In this document: piece after piece, positions 27,810-35,403 of the stretch
How the letters are laid out: the number at the start of each line of letters is the position of its first letter
Position numbering within the stretch: the first letter of the stretch is position 1
Source of the DNA: Oscillospiraceae bacterium
Lineage (GTDB): Bacteria; Bacillota; Clostridia; Oscillospirales; CAG-272
DNA length: 45,873 bases
NCBI GenBank assembly: GCA_015063905.1
Contig: SVTF01000010.1
Coordinates: 19,932 to 65,804, forward strand
Direction of reading: 5' to 3'
The notes under the pieces: model-generated
Seen by the model: the letters and a program-made list of their open reading frames with translations, nothing else
Databases searched by the model: none
Told to the model about the DNA's origin: nothing
Translations under genes and position numbers: made by a program

Positions 27810-28664
27810 TTATAGTTCGTTCTTTTTGTATTGAGAGAGCTGCTGCTCCTCGGTGTGCTTGAGCAGCTCGAGGATAGCCATATTCTCTATCATTAGCTTT
27901 ACTATCTTTTCAAGCGTCGAGCCTTCCGAATAGTCGGCGGCGCAGACGTAGTTTATACGCTCATCGTCAACAAGCGGCTTTACCGTCTCGCTTCTTCCCG
28001 CGGGGTAGAGCGCAATGGATTTTCCGCCCTTTTCTTTAACCATTTTCATGCAGGGAATGTCAGTTATTCCGTCGCCGATGTAGATCATATTGCGGTACGC
28101 GATGCGGCGCAGGCTCTCGTCTTGCAGACGGTTGAGATTATAATCATCGGTAACGTCCAGCGTTCCCTTGGAAATTCTGTAGATATATTGAGTTTTAAGA
28201 GTGTAGTTGATAGCCAGCGCGGGCCAAACCGCTTCGCCGTTTTCGTCGTACATGTATCTGCAGGCGTATATGCGCTTGAAATACTTGGCGATGGGTGTTC
28301 CTTGAATTATTTCATAGGTTCCCGATGAAATGATGTAATGCTCAATACTTACTCCCACCTCTTCGCCAAAAGCGTTTATGCGATCAAACCATGAAAGTAC
28401 GCCGTCAAAAAGCTCAACGTTCGCGCCGCATTTTTTGAGGTATTCCTCGGTAAGAGGGATGCCGCGTTCTTTACATTCGCGGATCATTATAAGCATGTAT
28501 GAAAGAATCTTTTCCACCTCGTGCTTTTGGGTTAGCGCCGCAGCTTTGCCCCAGAACTCGTCCGAGCTCATTCCGAGGTTTTTGATAAAGTCGTACTCCT
28601 GCATATCGGTGGTACAAAGAGTTTTATCAAAGTCATATAGGATACCGATGGTTGGTTTTGACAT
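27810..28664 (-). CDS. HAD-superfamily phosphatase
   Basis: 284-residue haloacid-dehalogenase-type hydrolase. Motif I is DFDKTLCTTD (nucleophile Asp in the DxDxT pattern), motif II is the Ser/Thr in HYIISSGT, and motif IV is YIGDGITDIPCMKM with the metal-binding aspartates. The cap region is helical and inserted between motifs I and II, as in phosphoserine-phosphatase-like members. Substrate unknown. AAGGAG 9 nt before ATG supports the start. Promoter at 28726-28755; the LRR lipoprotein follows downstream on the same strand. Confidence 0.88.
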   Translation of the reverse strand: MSKPTIGILYDFDKTLCTTDMQEYDFIKNLGMSSDEFWGKAAALTQKHEVEKILSYMLIMIRECKERGIPLTEEYLKKCGANVELFDGVLSWFDRINAFGEEVGVSIEHYIISSGTYEIIQGTPIAKYFKRIYACRYMYDENGEAVWPALAINYTLKTQYIYRISKGTLDVTDDYNLNRLQDESLRRIAYRNMIYIGDGITDIPCMKMVKEKGGKSIALYPAGRSETVKPLVDDERINYVCAADYSEGSTLEKIVKLMIENMAILELLKHTEEQQLSQYKKNEL

Positions 28665-28725
28665 AAATTTATCTCCTTATAAAGTTTGTTGGGGATAAAA
28701 TAGGGGAGCTTGTCCCCTTAAGTTC

Positions 28726-28755
28726 ATTATATCACACACAAGGAGCAAAAGTCAA
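28726..28755 (-). promoter_or_regulatory. Promoter of the HAD hydrolase / LRR lipoprotein unit
   Basis: Minus-strand TTGACT (28750-28755), 18 bp, TATAAT (28726-28731) with a TGA extension. A small GGGGA/TCCCC hairpin lies in the leader. Confidence 0.7.
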
Positions 28756-28789
28756 GAGGGCAGATAATTTTGATTTTTATGACAAAACA

Positions 28790-28815
28790 ACCGCCTCACC
28801 AAACGGCGAGGCGGT
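28790..28815 (-). terminator. Terminator of the second SHOCT operon
   Basis: Minus-strand stem of 11 pairs including one G-U (28805-28815 with 28790-28800), loop GTTT, followed by TGTTTTG. Confidence 0.8.
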
Positions 28816-28865
28816 GTTTACTTGCCGATATTTCGGTCTACTGTAAGATTCGTATTGTTTTTCAA

Positions 28866-29597
28866 TTAGAGATTGTTAATGATATCAGCTTTTTTGTTCT
28901 TATATTCTTCTTCGTTTATTATGCCGAGCTCGTATAATTCCTTTAATTTTACCAGTTCCTGTTCTGTGAAAAGGGGGTCCATGCTTGGCGCGGCCGTTTG
29001 CCCGCTATTGTTAGCGGAAGAGTTTTGCTGGATTATATTTTGATCAAGGACGAGCAAAATCAATGCTATATTTGTAAAAATAAAGGCTATAGCACAATAA
29101 AGTATATAGCTATTGTCTGAGTCTAACGATTCGGCAATGATTGCTGAGATCAAGTTTATAGCAATGCCAAAAGACGTAGAAATAATTGCAAATGTCTTTT
29201 TGAAAGGTTTTTTTGTTGTTTCGACAGCACCTAATAAGTATAATGAACCCGCAAACATATTGCAGAACAGTGTCATATCTCCATAGAAGAGAACTGGTGT
29301 TGTGCTTGATAAAAGGTTAATATTAAACTCGTTAAAAAACGAAAGAAAAGACACAATAGCAAATATTATAGTCAGCATAGTATTTGCAAGTTTACTAGCG
29401 TTCAATACAAGTATATACATAGCTATTATTATTGCAAATATCATAGGAGTGCTCATTGCAGTAATCATAGAAGAGCTCACGTATTTTTTATATATGTCTA
29501 ATAATTGGATAATAGCCAACAAATCAACAAAAATGATTATAACGCATAAAACCAAAACTGCGATTTTACATTTGGATAATTGCTTTTTACCTAACAT
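28866..29597 (-). CDS. SHOCT-domain membrane protein (second locus, distal gene)
   Basis: 243 residues with about six hydrophobic segments (near residues 12-34, 40-63, 67-90, 103-122, 131-151 and 162-184). A Ser/Asn-rich linker follows, then a C-terminal SHOCT motif (EQELVKLKELYELGIINEEEYKNKKADIINNL). The binding site AGAGG lies inside the last codons of the upstream gene and only 3 nt separate that stop from this ATG, so translation is coupled. The architecture parallels the 4.7-6.3 kb pair: membrane segments plus SHOCT tail. No catalytic residues are seen. Confidence 0.85.
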   Translation of the reverse strand: MLGKKQLSKCKIAVLVLCVIIIFVDLLAIIQLLDIYKKYVSSSMITAMSTPMIFAIIIAMYILVLNASKLANTMLTIIFAIVSFLSFFNEFNINLLSSTTPVLFYGDMTLFCNMFAGSLYLLGAVETTKKPFKKTFAIISTSFGIAINLISAIIAESLDSDNSYILYCAIAFIFTNIALILLVLDQNIIQQNSSANNSGQTAAPSMDPLFTEQELVKLKELYELGIINEEEYKNKKADIINNL

Positions 29598-29600
29598 TAT

Positions 29601-29963
29601 TTATACCTCTTTAATTTTAGAAATGGCTACTTGGTATTCATCGTCGGTAATCAAGCTTTGAGTGCGCAAATTTTCAAGCTTTTTGATTTTATCATCGATA
29701 TTTTTCCTTTCTGTGCGAGCTGTAGCGGTAGATACATGGGTGTTGTGTTCTATGTCAGTTAGCTTGTCGATTATCTCGCCAAATCCGTATAGGAACCAAG
29801 ATGATATCCATGCAGTCAAGGGCAAGATAATCATCGTGAAAATACCCAATAGGATCAAATCATATGACACCAGCACGATTCCGCCAATTACGCCGATGAC
29901 TATGAAAATAATGAAAAGTGCTTTTGCGAGTGATTTAATCTTTTTGCCTATGTTGTCATACAT
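29601..29963 (-). CDS. Small membrane protein with SHOCT-like tail (second locus, proximal gene)
   Basis: 120 residues from ATG 29963, which has AAGGAGG 8 nt upstream; a longer in-frame extension upstream would run through the leader terminator and is rejected. Two hydrophobic segments (about residues 11-35 and 38-58) are followed by a charged helix and a tail (IDDKIKKLENLRTQSLITDDEYQVAISKIKEV) that keeps the SHOCT spacing of hydrophobics and the L(I/V)xxxEY core. It is the first gene behind the structured leader 29989-30211, so its expression probably depends on read-through of that terminator. Function unknown. Confidence 0.82.
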   Translation of the reverse strand: MYDNIGKKIKSLAKALFIIFIVIGVIGGIVLVSYDLILLGIFTMIILPLTAWISSWFLYGFGEIIDKLTDIEHNTHVSTATARTERKNIDDKIKKLENLRTQSLITDDEYQVAISKIKEV

Positions 29964-29988
29964 ACTTATGACCTCCTTAAAATAAAAA

Positions 29989-30211
29989 GTGCGGCAACCG
30001 GAGTTGCCGCACCGAAAAACGCAAACTCCAATTGTCGCCAAACAAATTTCAAGCAATTATACGGATATTTCGCCGTTCAAACTTACCTGCTGGAATTTGC
30101 ATTTTTACCAAATTCGTAACAGAAGTTTGAACGCCGAAAAAAGGTATAATTCACTCTTTCCGAAAAAAGAGAAAAATATCCCTATAATTGCGTTATGAAA
30201 TTTGTTTGGCA
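29989..30211 (-). ncRNA. Structured leader or small RNA ending in an intrinsic terminator
   Basis: Transcribed leftward from TTTACA (30240-30245), 17 bp, TATAAT (30217-30222). The predicted start (about 30210) is the first base of a long closing stem: 30174-30210 pairs with 30037-30070 (one mismatch, one 3-nt gap). Inside are a small hairpin (30154-30171) and an arm 30123-30136/30071-30084 topped by GAATTTG/CAAATTC. After it comes a perfect 10-bp terminator (29989-29998 with 30003-30012, loop of 4, U-rich tract) 26 nt before the SHOCT gene. GGAGUU (30024-30029) can pair with AACUCC (30000-30005), which would disrupt the terminator. Not a family I recognise; a 6S-like RNA is an alternative. 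Confidence 0.65.
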
Positions 30212-30216
30212 AGTCC

Positions 30217-30245
30217 ATTATATCACATAGTTTTTCGTTTGTAAA
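30217..30245 (-). promoter_or_regulatory. Promoter of the structured leader
   Basis: Minus-strand TTTACA (30240-30245), 17 bp, TATAAT (30217-30222) with TGA extension. Confidence 0.78.
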
Positions 30246-30251
30246 GGAGAA

Positions 30252-30298
30252 TTTAAAAAAATCTCCCATTTGCTTTTTTATAGGCAAAGATGGGAGAT
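30252..30298 (-). terminator. spo0A terminator
   Basis: Minus-strand hairpin: 30291-30298 with 30261-30268 (8 bp) and 30284-30288 with 30269-30273 (5 bp), split by a 2-nt bulge; followed by seven T. Confidence 0.85.
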
Positions 30299-30311
30299 CT
30301 TCAGTTTTGAC

Positions 30312-31097
30312 TCAATACAGTTTATATTTGAGGCGAAGGTTATCCGCGATCATCGCGATAAATTCACTATTAGTGGGCTTGCCTCTGTTATTCTGAATGG
30401 TGTAGCCGAAATAGGAGTTGAGGGTATCTACGTCGCCTCTGTCCCACGCGACCTCGATTGCGTGGCGTATCGCTCGCTCGACGCGGCTTGTGGTGGTCTG
30501 GTATTTCTTAGCAACGGAAGGGTAGAGGACTTTTGTTACCGAGTTAATAATGTCGGAATCCTTTACAGTTAAAAGAATTGCTGTGCGCAGATATTGGTAT
30601 CCCTTGATGTGCGCGGGCACGCCGATCTGATGGATGATGCGCGTTACCTGTGTTTCAATATCGGGGGTGGGCGAGCCCTGCGACATCTCAGCGTTGCTAT
30701 CTTGCTTTGAATTGCGCGCCTTGAGCATATTTTCGGAATATTCCAAAAGGTTTGACTGGTTTATCGGCTTTACAAGGCACAGATCCGCGCCCGCTTGCAG
30801 AGCTTGGACGAAAATGTTCTGATTTGAGATAGGGGAGGTCATTATGATCACGGGAGCTTTGTCGTTTCCATATGAGGTCGCTTTTGCGCTTCTCACCACG
30901 CTTAGTCCGTCTACCTTGGACATCCAAACGTCAATTATTACTATGTCCGGGTGTATGCGACCGATCTTTGCCAGCGCATCCTCACCGCTTGTCGCTTCCT
31001 CTATGTATCTGCAGCCCGCGCGCGCAAAGCATTCTTTTATTATCGCTCTTTGCGCCGAGCTTTCGTCTGCGATAAGAATTTTTGTTGTGTATTCCAT
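30312..31097 (-). CDS. spo0A: Sporulation master regulator Spo0A
   Basis: Phosphorelay response regulator that switches on sporulation. 261 residues from ATG 31097 (AGGAGG 9 nt upstream; an earlier in-frame start is unsupported). The receiver (about residues 4-125) has the phosphoacceptor in [14 protein letters not shown], Thr in IIMTSP and Lys in LVKPIN; the first acidic pair is ADE rather than the usual DD. The C-terminal effector is unmistakable: [49 protein letters not shown] and [13 protein letters not shown]. It has its own promoter and terminator. spoIVB, often next to spo0A, is not in the window. Confidence 0.97.
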   Translation of the reverse strand: MEYTTKILIADESSAQRAIIKECFARAGCRYIEEATSGEDALAKIGRIHPDIVIIDVWMSKVDGLSVVRSAKATSYGNDKAPVIIMTSPISNQNIFVQALQAGADLCLVKPINQSNLLEYSENMLKARNSKQDSNAEMSQGSPTPDIETQVTRIIHQIGVPAHIKGYQYLRTAILLTVKDSDIINSVTKVLYPSVAKKYQTTTSRVERAIRHAIEVAWDRGDVDTLNSYFGYTIQNNRGKPTNSEFIAMIADNLRLKYKLY

Positions 31098-31142
31098 TAA
31101 TATGTATCCTCCTGTAAATTTTTGGAAATTCATTACACTAAT

Positions 31143-31171
31143 ATATTACCATAAATTGGAAATAATTGCAA
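31143..31171 (-). promoter_or_regulatory. spo0A: spo0A promoter
   Basis: Minus-strand TTGCAA (31166-31171), 17 bp, TAATAT (31143-31148) with a TGG extension. It lies between the arms of a perfect 14-bp inverted repeat (31112-31125 and 31206-31219). A further partial copy of the motif is at 31179-31191. Confidence 0.65.
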
Positions 31172-31266
31172 TAGTTTTACCAAAAATTCCCATTTGTCAA
31201 AATTACCAAAAATTTACAGTGGTTTTTGTGTTTTATATCAAAAAATGATATCACTATGTCAGAGTT

Positions 31267-31273
31267 TGTCGAA
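31267..31273 (+). promoter_or_regulatory. Possible 0A box upstream of spo0A
   Basis: TGTCGAA matches the 0A-box core. It lies about 100 bp upstream of the spo0A -35, suggesting autoregulation, but one 7-mer is weak evidence. Confidence 0.3.
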
Positions 31274-31280
31274 TAAATAA

Positions 31281-31305
31281 AAAAGCCTTCATAACGAAGG
31301 CTTTT
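31281..31305 (-). terminator. Terminator of the lon-rluB cluster
   Basis: AAAAGCCTTC (31281-31290) pairs with GAAGGCTTTT (31296-31305), loop of 5, followed on the minus strand by T-rich sequence. It separates this cluster from spo0A. Confidence 0.85.
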
Positions 31306-31321
31306 ATCTAATATATCAGCT

Positions 31322-32056
31322 TTACACTGTTTTAAGATAGTGTATCTCTTGCTCATCGAGGTAGCGCCATTTCCCGTTTTCCAGGTCGCCAAGCTTGATC
31401 TTTCCAATTGCTACGCGGGTCAGCTTGAGGATTTTTATACCGTTGAACTCGCACATGCGGCGTATCTGTCTGTTTCTACCCTCAAAAAGCTCAAAGCGGG
31501 CAACGGTCTCACTGTCGTTATCGCTCACCTTGGTAACGGTTACGCGCATGGTCTCCTTGCCGTCTATTACTATCGGGTTGCCGAGTTTTTTCAGTTGCGC
31601 CGCGTCGAATTTGCCTTTGAGCGTGACGTTATATATCTTGGGAATGGAATGGCGGGGGTGTGTGAGCTTGTTTGCAAGCTCGCCGTCGTTTGTCAGCAGC
31701 AACAGTCCGTCTGAATCCATATCGAGTCTGCCGATGGGGTAGAGGCGCAGGGGAGCGCCGCTTTTGTCCTTTACGCCGCGGCAAAGCTCGGTTACTCCGA
31801 TTCTTCCTTTTTCATCCGACGCGGTGCATACTATTCCGCGCGGCTTATTGAGCATTATGCATACGCGCTCGTTGCTTTGGGGCGCTATGCTTTTTCCTCG
31901 ATATGCCACCTTGTCAACACCGACCTCAATTTTGTCGCCAAGGTGGGCGGTCTGTCCGTTTACGGTAACCAAGCCCTGCTCAATCGCGGCATCGGCGGCG
32001 CGGCGGGACATTACACCGCAATCGGTAAAATATTTTGAAAGTCTTATTTTTTCCAT
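31322..32056 (-). CDS. rluB: Ribosomal large-subunit pseudouridine synthase (RluB/RsuA family)
   Basis: Isomerises a specific uridine in rRNA. 244 residues: an N-terminal S4 RNA-binding domain (about residues 2-60, RLSKYFTDCGVMSRRAADAAIEQGLVTVNG) and the catalytic domain with YPIGRLDMDSDGLLLLTNDG (catalytic Asp) and the C-terminal EGRNRQIRRMCEFNGIKILKLTRVAIG. It is the last gene of the lon-scpAB cluster, 28 bp after the D,D-carboxypeptidase gene. In many Firmicutes rluB sits close to scpAB, which supports this name over RsuA or RluE. Confidence 0.94.
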   Translation of the reverse strand: MEKIRLSKYFTDCGVMSRRAADAAIEQGLVTVNGQTAHLGDKIEVGVDKVAYRGKSIAPQSNERVCIMLNKPRGIVCTASDEKGRIGVTELCRGVKDKSGAPLRLYPIGRLDMDSDGLLLLTNDGELANKLTHPRHSIPKIYNVTLKGKFDAAQLKKLGNPIVIDGKETMRVTVTKVSDNDSETVARFELFEGRNRQIRRMCEFNGIKILKLTRVAIGKIKLGDLENGKWRYLDEQEIHYLKTV

Positions 32057-32084
32057 TTTAAATCCTTGCTATTTTGATGGCCGG

Positions 32085-33287
32085 TTACCCGAAAATCCAA
32101 TCAAAAAAGCTTTTTTTATATATTTTTCTCTCAACAGAGTGTTTGGCTACTATGGGGCACTCGGCAACCTTTTTGCCGTCGAGGTAATAAACCAATCTGC
32201 CCATTACGTCGCCCTCCTTAACGGGCGCGTAAGCAAAACGCGAAAGCTCAACTATACACTCGGCATTTACATCCGCGCAGGTCGTAGTAAGAGTTACTTT
32301 AGATGCGTTACCAACCGTAACGTTACTTTGCTCTCCGCCAACCACGGGCAAGGAAAGCTCGAAAGCGCCCTCGTCACACAGCATCTTTGCCTGACATACA
32401 GAAAAACCGTGATCGAACAAGGTCTTGTGGTCGTTCCAATCGTTCGGGGCGTTTAACGTCACACACAAAAGCCTCACTCCGTCGCGTTCGGCGCAGCTTA
32501 CAAGACAGCGTCCGCACTTTTTGGTAAATCCTGTTTTAATTCCGCACGCGCCCTCGTATTTTTTGAGCAGCTTGTTGTGATTGACAAACAGTCTTATCCC
32601 GCCCTCTCCGTCAAGTGAGGCGGTCTTTTTATAGGTGGATACTATCTTTGCAAACGTTTGGTTTTTCATAGCCTCGCGCGCGATTATTGCAAGCTCACGC
32701 GCGGTGGTATAGTGTTGCTCGTCGTCAAGACCGTGCGGATTGGTAAAATGCGTGCTACTAAGCTCCAGCTCCGCAGCTTTTGCGTTCATCATATCCGCAA
32801 AACCCTCGATACTGCCGCCAATCTCAATGGCGAGCGCCGCCGCGGCGTCGTTTGCGGAGGAGAGAAGTAATGCGTAGAGAAGGTCCTCTACGCTTATACG
32901 CTCGTTGGCAAATAGATATATTGACGACCCCTCGATTCCGACCGCATTCGGAGAAACTACAACTACGTCATCAAGCCGCGCGTTTTCCAGCACGACAAGC
33001 GCTGTCATTATTTTGGTGGTGGATGCCATGGGCATTTTTCTATTGGCATCCTTGCTCCACAATACCGCACCACTATCAGCCTCCATGAGAATGGCTGAAT
33101 GTGCAGATACGGATATTTGGTTATCCTTGGCTGTTTCTTTTATGTAGAAGAAGGAGTCCGCGTATGAGGACTCCCCGCCGCCACCCGCGGATTGTGACGA
33201 GAGGGCAGAGCAGCCCCCTAAGCATAGCAACACAGCCGTGATCAGAATAACGGCTTTTGACAGTATTTTAATGGATGCTTGAGTCAT
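32085..33287 (-). CDS. D-alanyl-D-alanine carboxypeptidase (DacF-type PBP)
   Basis: Low-molecular-weight penicillin-binding protein that removes the terminal D-Ala of stem peptides. 400 residues from ATG 33287. The N-terminus is hydrophobic with a lipobox-like LGGC (Cys26), suggesting lipid anchoring. Catalytic motifs are SxxK in MASTTKIMTAL, SxN in SSAND, and KTG in IKTGFTKKCGRCL. A C-terminal beta domain follows (after about residue 290). Its position near scpA/scpB and gerW is typical of the sporulation-associated DacF type. The SD and start codon lie in a long predicted hairpin formed with sequence just after gerW (see 33275-33353). Confidence 0.94.
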   Translation of the reverse strand: MTQASIKILSKAVILITAVLLCLGGCSALSSQSAGGGGESSYADSFFYIKETAKDNQISVSAHSAILMEADSGAVLWSKDANRKMPMASTTKIMTALVVLENARLDDVVVVSPNAVGIEGSSIYLFANERISVEDLLYALLLSSANDAAAALAIEIGGSIEGFADMMNAKAAELELSSTHFTNPHGLDDEQHYTTARELAIIAREAMKNQTFAKIVSTYKKTASLDGEGGIRLFVNHNKLLKKYEGACGIKTGFTKKCGRCLVSCAERDGVRLLCVTLNAPNDWNDHKTLFDHGFSVCQAKMLCDEGAFELSLPVVGGEQSNVTVGNASKVTLTTTCADVNAECIVELSRFAYAPVKEGDVMGRLVYYLDGKKVAECPIVAKHSVERKIYKKSFFDWIFG

Positions 33288-33353
33288 TTGACCCTCCGGA
33301 CAAGTATTTTGTACCATTATATTTGTCCGCGCGGCTCAATATGACTCAAGCAT
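33275..33353 (-). promoter_or_regulatory. Long hairpin enclosing the carboxypeptidase start site
   Basis: In the minus-strand RNA, 33341-33353 pairs perfectly over 13 bp with 33275-33287, which is the start codon plus the next codons. Inside, UUGA/UCAA (33336-33339 with 33288-33291) and CGGACAA/UUGUCCG (33323-33329 with 33297-33303) extend the stem. The GGAGGG ribosome binding site falls inside. The fold would block initiation unless opened. Confidence 0.7.
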
Positions 33354-33369
33354 TTATGCAAACAAGCGA

Positions 33370-33807
33370 TTATTGCTCGCTCTCAGCGTTTTCCTCGCCC
33401 TCTTTTTTATCCTTTGCGAAGAGAGCCTTGATCTTTGCTATGATCTCGGGAGAACGGTCGATGATATCGGAAAGCTGCTCCATAGGATCAGAGGGATTCT
33501 TAACGCCGATATTGATGAGCTCAACCTCGCCGTCCTTGTTTACGCAAAGCATACCTATGGGCTGAACGGTGATACCCGTGCCGCCACCTGCGCCAAAATT
33601 CTGGGGCTTGCCCTGCGCGCCTCCGGCCTTGTCGTTAAAATCAAGACCGCCGGTGGCAAATCCCATAGCCACCTTGGAGATGGGTATTATAGTCGTGCCG
33701 CTTTTAGTCTCAACGGGTGTACCGATAACGGTATCTGCGTCGATCATATTGCGGATCTGAGCCAGAGTTGCCTGTACTACTTCCTGAAGCTTGTTTTCGG
33801 TTGCCAT
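33370..33807 (-). CDS. gerW: GerW/YtfJ family spore protein
   Basis: 145 residues from ATG 33807; the upstream in-frame ATG is excluded because its second and third codons form the AAAGGA binding site. The family signature is clear: DADTVIGTPVETKSGTTIIPISKVAMGFATGG, then a Gly-rich GGGTGITVQPIGMLCV loop and SPEIIAKIKALF-like tail. In Bacillus the protein is forespore-made and needed for germination in some nutrients. It lies between a DUF2953 gene and the DacF-type gene, the standard Clostridia order. Confidence 0.93.
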   Translation of the reverse strand: MATENKLQEVVQATLAQIRNMIDADTVIGTPVETKSGTTIIPISKVAMGFATGGLDFNDKAGGAQGKPQNFGAGGGTGITVQPIGMLCVNKDGEVELINIGVKNPSDPMEQLSDIIDRSPEIIAKIKALFAKDKKEGEENAESEQ

Positions 33808-33872
33808 AATTGAAATTCCTTTCATTTATATATGAGTTTTATTTACAGCGTTATTTCGCTTTATATACTGCT

Positions 33873-34676
33873 TTAGCTTGCCTTATCGGCGCTTGAGACC
33901 AGCTCATTTGTTCTGTCCTTTTGCGGAGTAGGCGAATCGGTTGAATGGGCGGGCTTGGGTGAGATCTTTATCCATCCAAGGACGAACTTGAATGCCGCTT
34001 TCAAAACCGCGCCAAGAATCCCTCCAAGGCTGGTGGAAAATCCGAGCTTTACGTCTGCCACTATATCCTCTGAAAGATAATCGGTTGATATTTCAATATC
34101 CGCCTTATCAACGCCGTGGAGATTAGAATACTTGTCGAGAAAAGCAAACAGAGGGTGAAGTCCGTTGGTGATAGCCACGTATATGAGTGCTATCTGCGCG
34201 GCATCCGCGCCACCCACCTTGATGCGCAATCTGTCTACGTGGAAATGGAACTTTTTAAATAGTCCTGAGAATAAGAGCTTAATAATTCTGAGAAACAGCC
34301 CTATCATGCTTGGGATAGGGGGCATAGATTCTCGCTTTTTCTTTTTTTGCTCCTTTAGCTCTTTCTTTGTAAGTTTTGCTTTTTCTTGCTCTTTTTCTTT
34401 TTTCTTTTGCTTTTTCGCGGCATCGCGTCTTGCTTTTTTTGCGGCGAGCTTTTGCGCCTTTTTGTGTGCCGCGCGATCACGCTTGGCGATCTTTTTCTTT
34501 GTGTAATTGCTAAGCTTATATGTTTTTTGCTTTTTGGGAAGAATTTTGAAGGTTATGCCCAACGCCGTGACAGAGAGGAGCAGCTCGTCCTTCATTTCAA
34601 CGGTGATTCTTACTCTTACTGTGAATATCAAGACAAAAAGCGCGATGATGCCAAGTATTATGGCAAGTGCGATCAT
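33873..34676 (-). CDS. DUF2953-family protein
   Basis: 267 residues: one N-terminal membrane helix (residues 1-20), a short beta region (VRVRITVEMKDELLLSVTALGITFKI), a very Lys/Glu-rich helical insert (about residues 55-120), and the C-terminal DUF2953 core (FHVDRLRIKVGGADAAQIALIYVAITNGLHPLFAF ... ADIEISTDYLSEDIVADVKLGFSTSLGGIL). The family usually sits next to gerW/ytfJ and is linked by context to sporulation, with no known activity. The GGAGG site is about 12 nt before the ATG. Confidence 0.88.
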   Translation of the reverse strand: MIALAIILGIIALFVLIFTVRVRITVEMKDELLLSVTALGITFKILPKKQKTYKLSNYTKKKIAKRDRAAHKKAQKLAAKKARRDAAKKQKKKEKEQEKAKLTKKELKEQKKKKRESMPPIPSMIGLFLRIIKLLFSGLFKKFHFHVDRLRIKVGGADAAQIALIYVAITNGLHPLFAFLDKYSNLHGVDKADIEISTDYLSEDIVADVKLGFSTSLGGILGAVLKAAFKFVLGWIKISPKPAHSTDSPTPQKDRTNELVSSADKAS

Positions 34677-34719
34677 AAACGGGGCTCCTCCTTTCTATAT
34701 TTTGCGTTATTATATCAGG

Positions 34720-35403
34720 TCAATCGTTCGCGGAGCTGTTTTTTTCCTCGGACTCTGCCGTATTATCGCCGGGGGTGACCGCCGACACGTTGAGCGCGGA
34801 GGAGAAGCCTATATCCTCAACCGTTAGCGAGTCCTCGCTTATCGCGGTTGGTGACAGCTCGGTTTTGGGAAGGTCGTCGAGAGAGGAAAGACCAAACACG
34901 CGCAAGAATTTTTCCGTTGTCGTATAGAGCATGGGACGACCCGGAGCGTCAAGACGGGATAGCGATTCTATGAGGTTTTTGTCTACAAGCGAGGTCATAG
35001 CGTAGGATGAATCTACTCCGCGTACTGCGTCGACAAAGGCACGGGTCACGGGTTGATTGTAGGCAACCACCGCAAGAGTTTCCATGGTCGAGTTTGAAAG
35101 ATTTCCGCCACGCTTGATACCCAAAGCCTCTCGTATGTAGGGAAGAAACTCTTCCTTTGTAGCAAATTGGCACGATTCTGGATACGTCAACAAAAGCACT
35201 CCACGCGGAGAGTCCTCGCGGTTGTAATCAATTGCCATCGCCTCAACCATGCTTTTTATATCCTTTTGCGAAAGGCCCAATACCTCTGAGAGCTTGGAGT
35301 ATTCGACGGGGTGACCCGCCGCATATAATATTGCTTCTATTGCCGCGGTAACGCGTTCAAGCTTGAATTCGTTGGCGGGCTGGTATTCTGTTGTATTATT
35401 CAA
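34720..35403 (-). CDS. scpB: Segregation and condensation protein ScpB
   Basis: Winged-helix kleisin partner in the Smc-ScpA-ScpB condensin complex that organises and segregates chromosomes. 227 residues with the conserved AIEAILYAAGHPVEYSKLSEVLG start, YPESCQFATKEEFLPYI, LSNSTMETLAVVAYNQPVTRAFVDAVRGVDSSYAM and GRPMLYTTTEKFLRVFGL. It begins with TTG 35403, overlapping the scpA stop by 8 nt; AGGAGG in the end of scpA is 9 nt upstream, which supports this rare start and translational coupling. The C-terminal ~45 residues are acidic and variable. Confidence 0.95.
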   Translation of the reverse strand: MNNTTEYQPANEFKLERVTAAIEAILYAAGHPVEYSKLSEVLGLSQKDIKSMVEAMAIDYNREDSPRGVLLLTYPESCQFATKEEFLPYIREALGIKRGGNLSNSTMETLAVVAYNQPVTRAFVDAVRGVDSSYAMTSLVDKNLIESLSRLDAPGRPMLYTTTEKFLRVFGLSSLDDLPKTELSPTAISEDSLTVEDIGFSSALNVSAVTPGDNTAESEEKNSSAND

